This document shows positions 1 to 8,267 of a stretch of 64,000 nucleotides of DNA, piece after piece; positions within the stretch are counted from its first letter, which is position 1; each line of letters opens with the position of its first letter. The notes beneath the pieces are model-generated. The model ran no database searches. It saw only the letters and a program-made list of their open reading frames with translations, and was not told the origin of the DNA. The stretch covers positions 62,001-126,000 of the forward strand of contig JAHBVV010000012.1 of assembly GCA_019637335.1 (NCBI GenBank). The letters are read 5' to 3'. Both the position numbers and the translations under genes were made by a program. This stretch comes from Candidatus Hydrogenedentota bacterium. Lineage in GTDB: Bacteria; Hydrogenedentota; Hydrogenedentia; Hydrogenedentales; JAEUWI01.

Positions 1-1
1 C

Positions 2-598
2 ACCCCGGCGCTGTGGCGCGGTGCGATGGCGAATTACCGGGACCAGGGCGCGGCGGGCGTTCAGCTGTTCAACTTCAATTTGCCCGCCGATGCCTGGACG
101 CACGAGATACTGCGCGACAGCATGATCCTGCCGCCACTGCACTACGCTCCGCGCGCGGACGCGATCTATGCGATTACCCCGGGGTACTACCTGGACTACA
201 CCAACACGTACCAGTACAAAAAGCAGATTCCGGCGGTCATCCGGGAGGGGGAAGCCGCCGCCTTCACGCTCTACGTCGGGGAGGACTACGCCGATCCCGC
301 GCGGCGCGCGGCGGTGGCGTGGGCGGCGCTGCGCCTGGGCTTCAAGAAACCGCTGCCCGCAAACGGCTGGCGCGTGGAAGTGCAAATGAACGGGATGCGG
401 CTGCACGAGGGCGAGCCCGGCGCGCGCCTCGTGGAGACTTCCGGCGCGCTGGCGTATTTACAGCTCCAGATTCACGACATGGCGGTCATCTACCACCGGG
501 AGAACACCGTGCGGGTGCTGCTGCACGGCATTCCCGAGACAAGCCTGGAGGAGGCGCTGGTCGGCGTGTTTTTTCGCGCGCATGATTTGAGTTTGTGA
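2..598 (+). CDS. C-terminal part of a glycoside-hydrolase-like protein (5' truncated by window edge)
   Basis: The reading frame is open from the first bases of the window (T-P-A-L-W-R-G-A before the first Met at 26), so the true start lies upstream. The visible part begins with LWRGAMANYRDQGAAG and LFNFN, which resembles the last strands of TIM-barrel glycosidase-like proteins, where a repeated 'row' of a patient barrel ends in a Phe-Asn-Phe stretch. About 150 residues of a beta-rich C-terminal domain follow and no signal peptide is visible. The family cannot be named from this fragment; a carbohydrate-active role is inferred from the motif and from the many degradative genes nearby. It stops 54 bases before the convergent vapC gene. 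Confidence 0.6.
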   Translation, partial: TPALWRGAMANYRDQGAAGVQLFNFNLPADAWTHEILRDSMILPPLHYAPRADAIYAITPGYYLDYTNTYQYKKQIPAVIREGEAAAFTLYVGEDYADPARRAAVAWAALRLGFKKPLPANGWRVEVQMNGMRLHEGEPGARLVETSGALAYLQLQIHDMAVIYHRENTVRVLLHGIPETSLEEALVGVFFRAHDLSL

Positions 599-651
599 CC
601 GTTCCGCCTTGAAAGATCCGGTGCGTCAACTGGAAAAGCCACCCTGGCCGT

Positions 652-1056
652 TCATGATGGGGACACCACGGTAAGTTCCGCGAAATAGTCTCGATAGAAT
701 CCGTAATCCCGGGTAATGAGCCGGTCGCATTGTACCGCGGCGTGGCCCGCAACGAGAAAATCCGTGATAAGCCGTTGCCTTGAACCGCCCCGATCAATAT
801 AGCGTTTCCAATGCTGGCCGGCGACATGGGCGGCATCTCGATTCACGGGCGAGTAACCGATTCCGAGAATGCCCATGTTCTCGTCGAGCACTTCCCGGGA
901 AGGGAACAGGGCCCCGAGTTCGGCCCAAACGACTTCGCAGGCGACAACCGGGCCATCATTGATGCACTCGCGAAGCAATCTCGCCGACGCTTCGCCATAT
1001 ACGGGGTCGATCTTGAAGACATCGACCAGTACATTTGTATCAACGGCGGAAATCAT
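652..1056 (-). CDS. vapC: VapC-type PIN-domain toxin (endoribonuclease)
   Basis: A 134-residue PIN domain, the usual VapC length. The acidic residues expected to bind Mg2+ are visible: D6 in SAVDTNVLVD, E46 in VVWAELGAL, D99 in LITDFLVAGHA and D117 in LITRDYGF. VapC proteins cut specific RNAs, often initiator tRNA or the 23S rRNA sarcin-ricin loop; the target here cannot be read from sequence. The gene overlaps the upstream AbrB-type antitoxin gene by four bases (ATGA at 1053-1056), which implies translational coupling. All key residues are present, so the toxin looks intact, unlike the second VapC in this window at 48.0-48.4 kb. Confidence 0.9.
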   Translation of the reverse strand: MISAVDTNVLVDVFKIDPVYGEASARLLRECINDGPVVACEVVWAELGALFPSREVLDENMGILGIGYSPVNRDAAHVAGQHWKRYIDRGGSRQRLITDFLVAGHAAVQCDRLITRDYGFYRDYFAELTVVSPS

Positions 1057-1274
1057 TTGGCGCCGCGAACATATGCCATGAGTTCGTCGGTAGAATGATC
1101 AGACTGAAGGCATCCCATCACGCGGCTCACGGGATCTTCGCAGACCGCCTTGATGGCCACCAGCTTGCCGTCCTCCTCGTGAAATTCGAGGACGGTCCGG
1201 GGAGTAATGCCGAGCTTCCGGCGCAATTCCTCCGGTATCCGCACGTCGCCAGATTCCGTTACGATCGCTTCCAT
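1053..1274 (-). CDS. vapB: AbrB/VapB-type antitoxin
   Basis: A 73-residue protein with an N-terminal SpoVT-AbrB swapped-hairpin fold (ESGDVRIPEELRRKLGI, about residues 7-50) and a C-terminal tail (about 50-73) that would wrap around the PIN toxin. It is expected to neutralise VapC and repress its own operon. The start is supported by a GAGGAG ribosome binding site six bases upstream. A TATAAT -10 box framed by an inverted repeat lies at 1301-1325, as expected for autoregulation. The family assignment is firm; repression by the complex is inferred from other VapBC systems. Confidence 0.9.
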   Translation of the reverse strand: MEAIVTESGDVRIPEELRRKLGITPRTVLEFHEEDGKLVAIKAVCEDPVSRVMGCLQSDHSTDELMAYVRGAK

Positions 1275-1300
1275 GGGGGGCTCCTCTGTTTAAGGCCACG

Positions 1301-1325
1301 GTAACGCCATTATACACCACGTTAC
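1301..1325 (-). promoter_or_regulatory. vapBC promoter with inverted-repeat operator
   Basis: The hexamers GTAACG (1301-1306) and CGTTAC (1320-1325) form a perfect inverted repeat with a 13-base spacer. On the minus strand the spacer contains TATAAT (1309-1314), about 35 bases upstream of the vapB start. A dyad centred on the -10 box is the arrangement expected for autorepression by VapB or VapBC. No convincing -35 box is seen. Confidence 0.6.
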
Positions 1326-1433
1326 AGCGCGGGCGCGTGGCGGGCGCAATGTGGCGCGCCCTGTCCGCCGCCGGCAAGTTTCCGCCTCTTTGCCCGCGAC
1401 CCAGCCATTATTCGAGCGCATCAAGGGGCCGGG

Positions 1434-1462
1434 TTGACCGGGCGCTTACGGAGCGTTAACAT
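1434..1462 (+). promoter_or_regulatory. sigma70-like promoter of the PhoX-family gene
   Basis: TTGACC at 1434-1439, a 17-base spacer and TAACAT at 1457-1462 give a good -35/-10 pair about 100 bases upstream of the GTG start at 1560. This also argues against translation starting as far upstream as 1434. Confidence 0.5.
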
Positions 1463-1559
1463 CGGCCTGACGCCAACGAAACGCAGCAGTGATAGCATAG
1501 GCGAGTCGCTCTGCCCGGTCGCGCCTCCGAGCCGGCCACAACAACAAGGAGTACCGCAC

Positions 1560-2966
1560 GTGAAGTCACTACAAACGGGTTCCCGCCGGAGCTTTCTCAA
1601 ACAGGCGGCCGCCGTCTCCCTGGGCTTTCAGGGCCTGGAAGCGCTCTTCCTCCGTACGGCCTTCGCGGGCGTTTCCGCCGCCGAGATCCCCGCGGGTTTC
1701 GGGCCGCTCGCCCGCGATCCGCACCGCATCATTGACCTGCCCGAAGGGTTCACCTACCGCGTGGTTTCTTGGGCGGGCGATCCCATGGACGACGGCCTCG
1801 TGGTTCCCGGCGCGCCGGACGGCATGGCGGCGTTCAGCGGACCCGATGGGCTTACCGTGCTGATCCGCAACCACGAGCTCTCGCCAGGGTCCGACGCCAG
1901 CGGCTTCGGCCGCCAGAATGAGCGTCTGCAGAAGATCGACGCCTCGCGGCTGTTCGATCCCGGATTCGGGGCGTCCCCGTCGGCCGGCGGCACGACTACC
2001 TTGCACTTCGATACCCGGACCGGCGAAGTGAAGCGGCAGTTCATGAGCCTGGCGGGCACCAGCCGCAACTGCGCCGGCGGCCCGACGCCGTGGGACAGCT
2101 GGCTGACCTGCGAGGAGACGGTGCAGCGCGCGGGCGATATCTGCGAGCAGGATCACGGGTGGGTCTTCGAGGTGCCCGCGGCCGCCGATGGCCTGGTGGA
2201 ACCCGTGGCCCTGAAGGACATGGGCCGCTTCAACCACGAGGCCGTGGCGGTGGATCCGGAGAGCGGCTGCGTGTATCTGACGGAGGATCGCCACGACGGG
2301 TTATTCTATCGGTTTATTCCCAACGTCCCCGGCGAGTTGGCGCGTGGCGGGCGGCTACAGGCGCTGATTTTCCGGGATCGCCCCGGCGCGGACACCCGCA
2401 ACTGGGACGAGGACGTTCAGGTGAAGACCGGCGAGCGGATTGCGGTTGCGTGGATGGATATCGAAGACACGTTTTCCGCCGAGGACGACATGCGCCTCAA
2501 GGGCTTTGAGGCCGGCGCGGCTCGGTTCGCGCGCGGCGAGGGCATGTGGTACGGCAACGGCTCAGTCTATTTCGCGTGCACCAATGGCGGCCCCATCAAG
2601 AAGGGCCAGATCTGGCGCTACTACCCAAGCCGCTTCGAGGGGACGCCCGAGGAAAAGGGGAAGCCCGGCGAACTCGAGCTGAGCGTCGAATCCCGCGATG
2701 CCGGGCTGATCGACAACGCCGACAACATCACCGTGAGCCCCTGGGGCGACCTGATCATCTGCGAGGACGGATCCGGCGAGCAGTTCCTGGTGGGCGTCAC
2801 GCCGGAAGGCGGCATCTACAAGTTCGGGCGAAACGCCACCGCGCGCAATTCAGAGTTCGCGGGCGCGACCTTCAGCCCGGACGGAAGCACGCTCTTCGTG
2901 AATATCCAGGCCGATGGCATCACCCTGGCCATCACCGGCCCCTGGGGAAACCGGCGTAGCGCCTGA
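1560..2966 (+). CDS. Tat-exported PhoX/DUF839-family protein (putative alkaline phosphatase)
   Basis: A 468-residue protein. GTG at 1560 was chosen as start because AAGGAG lies eight bases upstream and because the protein then begins with a short n-region and a Tat signal, SRRSFLKQ at residues 8-15, followed by a hydrophobic stretch to about residue 35. The rest matches the PhoX/DUF839 beta-propeller-like family: GFTYRVVSWAGDPMDDG near the start, AGGPTPWDSWLTCEET with the typical W-T-C-E-E motif, GRFNHEAVAVDP, YLTEDRHDGLFYRF, and NADNITVSPWGDL near the end. PhoX enzymes are Ca/Fe-dependent phosphomonoesterases folded in the cytoplasm before Tat export. The exact substrate is unknown, and no Pho box was recognised upstream. 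Confidence 0.85.
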   Translation: MKSLQTGSRRSFLKQAAAVSLGFQGLEALFLRTAFAGVSAAEIPAGFGPLARDPHRIIDLPEGFTYRVVSWAGDPMDDGLVVPGAPDGMAAFSGPDGLTVLIRNHELSPGSDASGFGRQNERLQKIDASRLFDPGFGASPSAGGTTTLHFDTRTGEVKRQFMSLAGTSRNCAGGPTPWDSWLTCEETVQRAGDICEQDHGWVFEVPAAADGLVEPVALKDMGRFNHEAVAVDPESGCVYLTEDRHDGLFYRFIPNVPGELARGGRLQALIFRDRPGADTRNWDEDVQVKTGERIAVAWMDIEDTFSAEDDMRLKGFEAGAARFARGEGMWYGNGSVYFACTNGGPIKKGQIWRYYPSRFEGTPEEKGKPGELELSVESRDAGLIDNADNITVSPWGDLIICEDGSGEQFLVGVTPEGGIYKFGRNATARNSEFAGATFSPDGSTLFVNIQADGITLAITGPWGNRRSA

Positions 2967-3089
2967 GCATTCGGCCATTCTTGAGACGGGAAAAAATAGA
3001 GGGTGCTGTTCTGGTATTACCGCGCCTCGATAGTGGGGAAGGTAGAAAAGCCTCGATTTTAGCAGTTCGCCGGAAATCCGTTATGATAC

Positions 3090-3290
3090 GGGCTTTCAGC
3101 CCTGGCCGAAATCGTCGTCGTTTTTCCTGGGCCTCCGGCCCAGGCTGATATGATCGGGCGCCTTCGGCGCAGAAGAAATGGTATTCCGAAATTCAGGGCC
3201 GAAGGCCAGCTTCAAACCAGCCTGGGCCATCGGCCCAGGCAAAGGGATCCCAGCTGGTGATGAGGGCTGAAGGCCCGCTCCATAGCGCTC
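3090..3290. repeat. Intergenic palindromic repeat cluster
   Basis: The 415-base gap between 2967 and 3381 holds no gene. It carries several short hairpins built on GGCC-rich arms: GGGCCTCCGGCCC near 3128, GCGCCTTCGGCGC near 3160, GGGCCATCGGCCC near 3225 and GGGCTGAAGGCCC near 3265. They are interspersed with diverged copies of the same phrase, such as CAGCCTGGGCC. The pattern is that of a mobile or amplified intergenic repeat, not of coding sequence. Function is unknown. Confidence 0.6.
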
Positions 3291-3330
3291 GTAATTCATC
3301 GGTAATATCAAAATGCACCAGAAATGAATC

Positions 3331-3358
3331 GGGCCGGTTCCGAAGCTGGAACCGGCCC
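3331..3358 (-). terminator. Strong hairpin downstream of the CC-C repeat protein gene
   Basis: A perfect 11-bp stem, GGGCCGGTTCC pairing with GGAACCGGCCC, with the 6-base loop GAAGCT, lies 24 bases past the stop codon of the minus-strand gene. There is no uninterrupted T tract, so it may be a weak intrinsic terminator or a transcript-stabilising hairpin. Confidence 0.55.
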
Positions 3359-3381
3359 GTTACCATTCGTTTGCGCGTGGC

Positions 3382-4005
3382 CTACTGCGCGTCCACCTTG
3401 CCAAGCAGGCCGATCGGATCCTTGTCCACGCCCTTCTTGCAGCCGTTGCAGCAGAGCTTCACCAGGCGGTTCGCCACGACGACCTCGGCCGGGCTGTCTC
3501 CCAGCGCTTCGCCGGAGACCGGGCAGGCGGTGAGCTTGTAATCCGCTTTCTGGGCCTCGATCACCTGCTGGTCGAGCTTCGCCATGAACGAGGCCGGATC
3601 CGCTTCCACCTTCGCCTGGCAGTTCTTGCAGCAGGTCTTGAAAAGGCGGTTGCCGGCGATGAACGAAACGCCGCCGTTCTTCAGCTCCGCGCCGGAATTG
3701 ATGCAGGTCGTCGCGGGATAGTGCGCGTCCTGATCGGCGATGAGCTTCTCGTCGATCTTGGCATTCATTTCCTCCGCGTTCTCGCGGTACTTCTTCTCGC
3801 AGCCCGCGCAGCAAAGCCGCACTTCCCGGCCATCCTGAATGATCACCGGGGCTTCGCCCATGCTGCCGAGCTTCTCGCCCGACACCGGGCAGGTGTTCAG
3901 GGTGTAGGGATCGCCCACCCGCTCGGTCTTCTCTTCCTTGGCCGTCGCCACCATCGACAAGGCAATCGCGAGTCCACACACACCCAACGCCAATAGCTTT
4001 TTCAT
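3382..4005 (-). CDS. Exported protein with three CxxSG / CCxxC metal-site repeats
   Basis: A 207-residue protein with a Sec signal peptide (MKKLLALGVCGLAIALSMVATA). The mature part is three tandem units of about 62 residues. Each has a first cysteine in C-P/I-V/N-S-G (C39, C101, C161) and a cluster CCxxC (C65/66/69, C125/126/129, C185/186/189). Spacing from the first cysteine to the cluster is 26, 24 and 24 residues. This resembles YHS/TRASH-type heavy-metal-binding modules, usually present once or twice, and implies three similar thiolate metal sites outside the cytoplasm. Metal and partner are unknown. AGAGG precedes the ATG. A strong hairpin follows the gene. Confidence 0.75.
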   Translation of the reverse strand: MKKLLALGVCGLAIALSMVATAKEEKTERVGDPYTLNTCPVSGEKLGSMGEAPVIIQDGREVRLCCAGCEKKYRENAEEMNAKIDEKLIADQDAHYPATTCINSGAELKNGGVSFIAGNRLFKTCCKNCQAKVEADPASFMAKLDQQVIEAQKADYKLTACPVSGEALGDSPAEVVVANRLVKLCCNGCKKGVDKDPIGLLGKVDAQ

Positions 4006-4201
4006 GGTCCTATATCCTCTCGGGGTTCATGGCAGGAGCGCCCGGCGAGACCCATCCCGCCTCCGGCTCACTGCTGCCTGCAAATCTACCAGTACGTATT
4101 ACCATAGCAAGCCGCCGCGAAAAATGCACGCCTTTTTCAGCCGGCCCCACCCACTGTATTCGCCGGACCGGCTGGCTTGTGTAGGGAGCTGCGGGCGGCG
4201 G

Positions 4202-5110
4202 CTACCCCGCGAGCCGATCCGCGAACCACGCCGCCATCGCCCCGCATTCCTTCGCGATTCCGCGCCAGGGGTGCCCTTCGCCCCTGTGCGTGATCAGGGC
4301 CGCGTCCGCCCCGGCCTCCTTCAGCGACTTCACGAAGCGTTCCGACTGGCTGTAGGGGACCACGGCATCGTCCGTGGCGTGCGCGAGGAGAAAGGGGGGC
4401 GGGTCCTTGGGGATCTGATGCAGCGGAGAAATGGCGCGGGCCGCCTCCCGGATCTCCTTCTTCGTGTGCCCGTGTATCCCATCCTCAAAGAGCATGCGGG
4501 TGATTGGCAGCGCGGAGTCCCGCCCGAAATCGAAAGGCTGCCCGCCGTAATCCAGCAGATCCGTCGGGGGAAAGAAAAGCCCCACCGCGGCAACCCCCGT
4601 GCCATGCCGGTACCAGGGCAGCCGGGATTTTGGCTCCGGCGGCTGGGGGCTCAGGGCGGTGAGCGCGGCGATGTGCCCGCCGGCGGAGACGCCGAAGATG
4701 CCGAGGCGCGCCGGATCAATATTCCAGGCCCCGGCGTTCTCCCTGATATGCCGGATCGCCGCGTGCACGTGCGCGGCCATGCGCGCGGCCGTGAAGAGAT
4801 GCGCGGATCCGGGCGCGACCGCGAATACCGTGAAGCCGGCGTCGCAAAACGCGTCGATGGCCCCAAGCCCGATGTGTTCGTTCAGGCGCGCGCGGTCCGC
4901 GTGCCAGGCGCCGGCGATCACGTCGACAATCGCCCGGCCATTGGCGTTCTCGGCGGGCTCAAACACGTCCATCACGAGGCCCGCGCCATCGGCCTCGGCA
5001 TACACCACGTTGCAGTGCTGGACATAGTGGCCCTTCGAGCGCGGGCGCGCGCGGAAGGCGCCCCGCGGCCGGTGGACCTGTTCAAGGGGCTCTGGAATGG
5101 GATATTTCAC
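4202..5110 (-). CDS. Alpha/beta hydrolase (esterase/lipase family), cytoplasmic
   Basis: A 302-residue alpha/beta hydrolase. The GTG at 5110 was preferred because GAGG stands about nine bases upstream and homology to the paralogue at 52023 begins soon after it. The nucleophile elbow is G-V-S-A-G-G; the Asp (ATDDAVV) and His (GEGHPW) of the triad lie near the C-terminus. An HxGG-type oxyanion motif is not obvious. No signal peptide is seen, unlike the 52 kb paralogue, with which it shares YVQH..N.V.AE..G.GL..DVF, VDV..GA.H.DR and FFPPTD. The substrate is unknown; a small carbohydrate ester is plausible given the neighbours. Confidence 0.8.
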   Translation of the reverse strand: MKYPIPEPLEQVHRPRGAFRARPRSKGHYVQHCNVVYAEADGAGLVMDVFEPAENANGRAIVDVIAGAWHADRARLNEHIGLGAIDAFCDAGFTVFAVAPGSAHLFTAARMAAHVHAAIRHIRENAGAWNIDPARLGIFGVSAGGHIAALTALSPQPPEPKSRLPWYRHGTGVAAVGLFFPPTDLLDYGGQPFDFGRDSALPITRMLFEDGIHGHTKKEIREAARAISPLHQIPKDPPPFLLAHATDDAVVPYSQSERFVKSLKEAGADAALITHRGEGHPWRGIAKECGAMAAWFADRLAG

Positions 5111-5257
5111 GCGGCAATCCTCGCGGGAACGGGCGTCGGGCGGCCCCGCGGGGGAAACCCGCGGAAGGCGCGAGGGATAGCATTCAGAGGCCCTGGCCAC
5201 CGCCCCGCCGCCGTAACAGTTTGTCCCGTGTGAAGCAGCTATCATACAATTTCAGCC

Positions 5258-7573
5258 ATGCATTCCCAAACCCCACTGGCCCGCCGCGGATTTCTCGCCC
5301 TGATCGCCGTACTTGCCGCGGCCGCCGGGGCCGCCCTGCCCGCGCGCGCCGCCGACTATCCGCCGCTGCCGGTGGAGATCAGCCCGGACCACCCGCTCCT
5401 GCTCTTTCAGGCGCTGCCGGCCTTCCGCGGCGACCCAGCCGCGCAGCGCGACCACGTGCTTGGCGCGTGGGCGCAGATTCCGGCGTCGCTCGCCTCGAAC
5501 GCGATGCTCAAAATCGACGCGCCGGGCGGCGGGAATGCGCTGAAGGCCCACTTCGAAACCGTCCTGGCGGCGCTCCAGGAGCAGCAGATCCCGGCGGTGA
5601 TTCGCATCGCGGACAACCCGCAACTGGATCGCCTCGATCCCGCGCTTCTGGAGAGTATCCTGGCCGCGCATACGATGGTGAAGGGCGTGGAAGTGGCCGG
5701 GCTGGATTTCCGCTTCTACAGCTCGCCGAGAATGCAGGATGGGCAGACACCCGCCGTAATCGCATGGCTGGCCGAAGTCATCGAGACCGCCGCCCGCTAC
5801 GGGCGCTTCGTGTACCTGCCCATGAACGAGGTACAGTGGGCGCGCCTGATGAGCAACACCGCCTGCGAGCCGCTTTACCGAAAGATCGCCGCGTGCAGCG
5901 ACTATGTCATCCCCGCGTGCCTCACGCGCGGCGATCACCTGCTGAGCAACCAGGCCGCGGCGCTCGGGCTCTGGCTCGAAGGCGCGGTTTCCAACTGGGG
6001 CATCGCCGCCGACGCCCGGTGGTATACGGACGCGAACTACCTGGCGCCCGGCGAGTTTGGCGCCGCGCCGGGGCCCGAGCGGATTCCGCCGTCCGTCTAT
6101 CGCGCGATGCTGCTGAACGGCGCGATGACCGGCGCCACGGTCTACTCCTTCGAACATGCGGAGGCCCTGTGGTACGGGCCCGCGCGACACCATTGGGACG
6201 AGAGTATCTTTCCGACCCTGCGCGAGATCATGGCGAAATCCGCGATCGCGCGGCGCAGGTCGGTGTCGGCACGCGCGCGCATCGCCCTCCAGCTGGCGCC
6301 CGCGCGCAACCCGGAGGATTTTCACCTGAATCTGAAGGATATCGACGCGGTGCTGAACGAAGGCAACCTGCTCCGGGGCTCCTACGGCCTGGAACGCCCG
6401 GGCCAGATAGCCGAACTTGTACCCAACCGGGGCGATTATTTCTGGATTCCCTTCCTTTCGCCCCACGCGCCCTCCGCCGCGCGGGAGACCTTCGCGAAAA
6501 TTATTCCCGCGGGGAGCATTCCCACGGCCCCGGCGTGGATCGCCGCGCTGGAGCCCTTCCGCGAGCCGATCGGGCGCGGCTCGGCCTTCATGGCGCAATC
6601 CGGCTTCGGCATCTTCGTGATGAACACGCGCGAGAACGCCCGCGAGCCGCAGGACTACAGCGTCGCGCGCGTCCCCCGGCCCGTCCGCGGATTCAAGGCG
6701 GGCCGCGAAGGCGAATCGGTCGTGCTCACGTGGAATTTCCGGGAAAACGACCTCGGCTACCGGATCTACAAGCGCGTGCTGCCGGAAACACGCTTCACCC
6801 TGCTCGATACGCTGCCCTCGGATACCTACCGCTACACGGACACCGGCGTGGGCGCGGACCAGACGATCGCCTACGCGGTGACCGCGCAGACCATGGAGAT
6901 GGAGGAGATTTCGGGCACGGTGGGTTATGGAGAGTACCGGCTCTACAGCACCACCGAAAGCCGCATTGCGGAGGAGGCGGTGCTGACGCCGCTGCTCGCC
7001 AACGCCGATAGCACGCCGGTCCGCGAATCAACGGCGGACGCGGCATCCGGAGCGCCCTGGTGGCCGCCCCCGCTCGATGGCGTTCCCGGGGACCACGTCG
7101 AGGCGGCGCGGGCCATCATCGCGCAGATCGAAAACTGGGATCGCGCCCTCCTCGAGCGCGACCTGAACGGCGTCATGGGCGCGTACGCCACCAGCTACGA
7201 GGATCCCCAGCGCTGGGATTTCGCCTATGTGCGCCGCGCCTACCAGCAGATGCTCGAGCGCTGGCGCCACATGCGCATGCACCGGCAGGTTCGGCGCTGG
7301 GATTTCTCCAACTACCTCGCCACGGGGCAGATCAACGTCCTGCTGTATGTCCGCCTGTCGGGCAACCTCCTGACCGACAGCTCCGGCCTCGTCGCCGATG
7401 TCCCCGTCAGCATACCCCGCACCGAGGACGCCGAGGTCTGGACGACCTGGAGCGACACCGAGGGCGTCTGGCGCATGATCCGCACGAACCCCGCGCTCCC
7501 GAACTTTCGCGAAGTGCTCAGCTTTGACGCCGGCCCCTACGACAACTTTCCGCTGGGACCCGACCAGTATTGA
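5258..7573 (+). CDS. Exported GH98-like barrel protein with FnIII-like and NTF2-like modules
   Basis: A 771-residue protein with a signal peptide whose n-region is LARRGFLALI (possibly Tat). Residues about 40-400 look like a TIM barrel. HPLLLFQALPAF, QQIPAVIRIA, VKGVEVAGLDFRFY, FVYLPMNEVQWA and GAMTGATVYSFEHAEALW recall the catalytic module of GH98 endo-beta-galactosidases, in strand order and in the late Phe/Glu motif. Residues about 465-560 resemble a fibronectin-III-like domain (YRIYKRVLPETRFTLLDT). Residues about 600-771 resemble an NTF2/SnoaL-like domain. The GH98 link rests on motif memory and is moderate; the three-part layout is clearer. Confidence 0.55.
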   Translation: MHSQTPLARRGFLALIAVLAAAAGAALPARAADYPPLPVEISPDHPLLLFQALPAFRGDPAAQRDHVLGAWAQIPASLASNAMLKIDAPGGGNALKAHFETVLAALQEQQIPAVIRIADNPQLDRLDPALLESILAAHTMVKGVEVAGLDFRFYSSPRMQDGQTPAVIAWLAEVIETAARYGRFVYLPMNEVQWARLMSNTACEPLYRKIAACSDYVIPACLTRGDHLLSNQAAALGLWLEGAVSNWGIAADARWYTDANYLAPGEFGAAPGPERIPPSVYRAMLLNGAMTGATVYSFEHAEALWYGPARHHWDESIFPTLREIMAKSAIARRRSVSARARIALQLAPARNPEDFHLNLKDIDAVLNEGNLLRGSYGLERPGQIAELVPNRGDYFWIPFLSPHAPSAARETFAKIIPAGSIPTAPAWIAALEPFREPIGRGSAFMAQSGFGIFVMNTRENAREPQDYSVARVPRPVRGFKAGREGESVVLTWNFRENDLGYRIYKRVLPETRFTLLDTLPSDTYRYTDTGVGADQTIAYAVTAQTMEMEEISGTVGYGEYRLYSTTESRIAEEAVLTPLLANADSTPVRESTADAASGAPWWPPPLDGVPGDHVEAARAIIAQIENWDRALLERDLNGVMGAYATSYEDPQRWDFAYVRRAYQQMLERWRHMRMHRQVRRWDFSNYLATGQINVLLYVRLSGNLLTDSSGLVADVPVSIPRTEDAEVWTTWSDTEGVWRMIRTNPALPNFREVLSFDAGPYDNFPLGPDQY

Positions 7574-7656
7574 GCGGCAAGCGCGCGGGATTCCGGGGCC
7601 ATCTCCCTGATACGATAGTCGTGCGGGCGCAAACAGGCCCGGATTCGAGGAGTGTT

Positions 7657-8259
7657 ATGGACGAAAAGCGGGGTTCCGGCATCTGGCGCGCCGCCGCAAT
7701 CGCGGTGGCCGTGTTTGTGGCCTGGCGCGTGTTCAGCCCATCGGCGACGCGCGACGAACAGCCCCGGGGCGATGTGCCGGGGAGCGGACCGGCGGCAGAT
7801 CAACGGCCGGGCCTCCTGCGGATGCCGGCGGGGATGCGCGAATACGGCGCCCTGGACAAACACGGCGCGGAGGACCACCACTGGTACCTGCCGTACGCGG
7901 TGGTGAACGAGGACCAGGCGCTGGCCATGGCGGAGGCGCTGAAATCGGCCGCGGTCGCCGGCAATCCGCTGCCCGATAAGCTGCCCGTGCCCGAGGGCAG
8001 GGGCGCGGCGGAACGGGACATGCTCTTCCGCACGGAGCCCGGCGTCTGGCGCTTCTACACGACCGACATTAACAATCCCGAATCGGGCCTCAACGATTCG
8101 GACATCCCCTTGGTGATTACGCCGCCCGCGCCCGGCGCGCGGTCGTCCGAGGTCCTCTACCTGGACGGCCACCTGGAATCCGTGCCCTTGGGGCGCTTTC
8201 CCTTGAGCCAGCCCTTCCTCGACGCCCTCGCCGAGCTTGATCCGCCGCCGGCGCCGTAA
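7657..8259 (+). CDS. Membrane-anchored protein with a prepilin-like (DUF1559-type) tail
   Basis: A 200-residue protein. ATG 7657 follows GAGGAG by a few bases; upstream in-frame codons give no signal-like sequence. One transmembrane helix lies near residues 10-27 (WRAAAIAVAVFVAWRVF), then a low-complexity linker. The C-terminus contains TDINNPESGLNDSDIPLVI and VLYLDGHLESVPLG. The last resembles the DGHVEFV end of DUF1559/H-X9-DG pseudopilins common in planctomycetes, but the N-terminal prepilin signature is missing. It starts 83 bases after the GH98-like gene on the same strand and may be co-transcribed. Function is not known. Confidence 0.6.
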   Translation: MDEKRGSGIWRAAAIAVAVFVAWRVFSPSATRDEQPRGDVPGSGPAADQRPGLLRMPAGMREYGALDKHGAEDHHWYLPYAVVNEDQALAMAEALKSAAVAGNPLPDKLPVPEGRGAAERDMLFRTEPGVWRFYTTDINNPESGLNDSDIPLVITPPAPGARSSEVLYLDGHLESVPLGRFPLSQPFLDALAELDPPPAP

Positions 8260-8267
8260 CCACGCGC

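Noticed and set aside
1434-1559. Upstream TTG start for the PhoX-family gene
   Set aside because: The segment carries the promoter (TTGACC/TAACAT) and no ribosome binding site; AAGGAG and the Tat signal fit GTG 1560.
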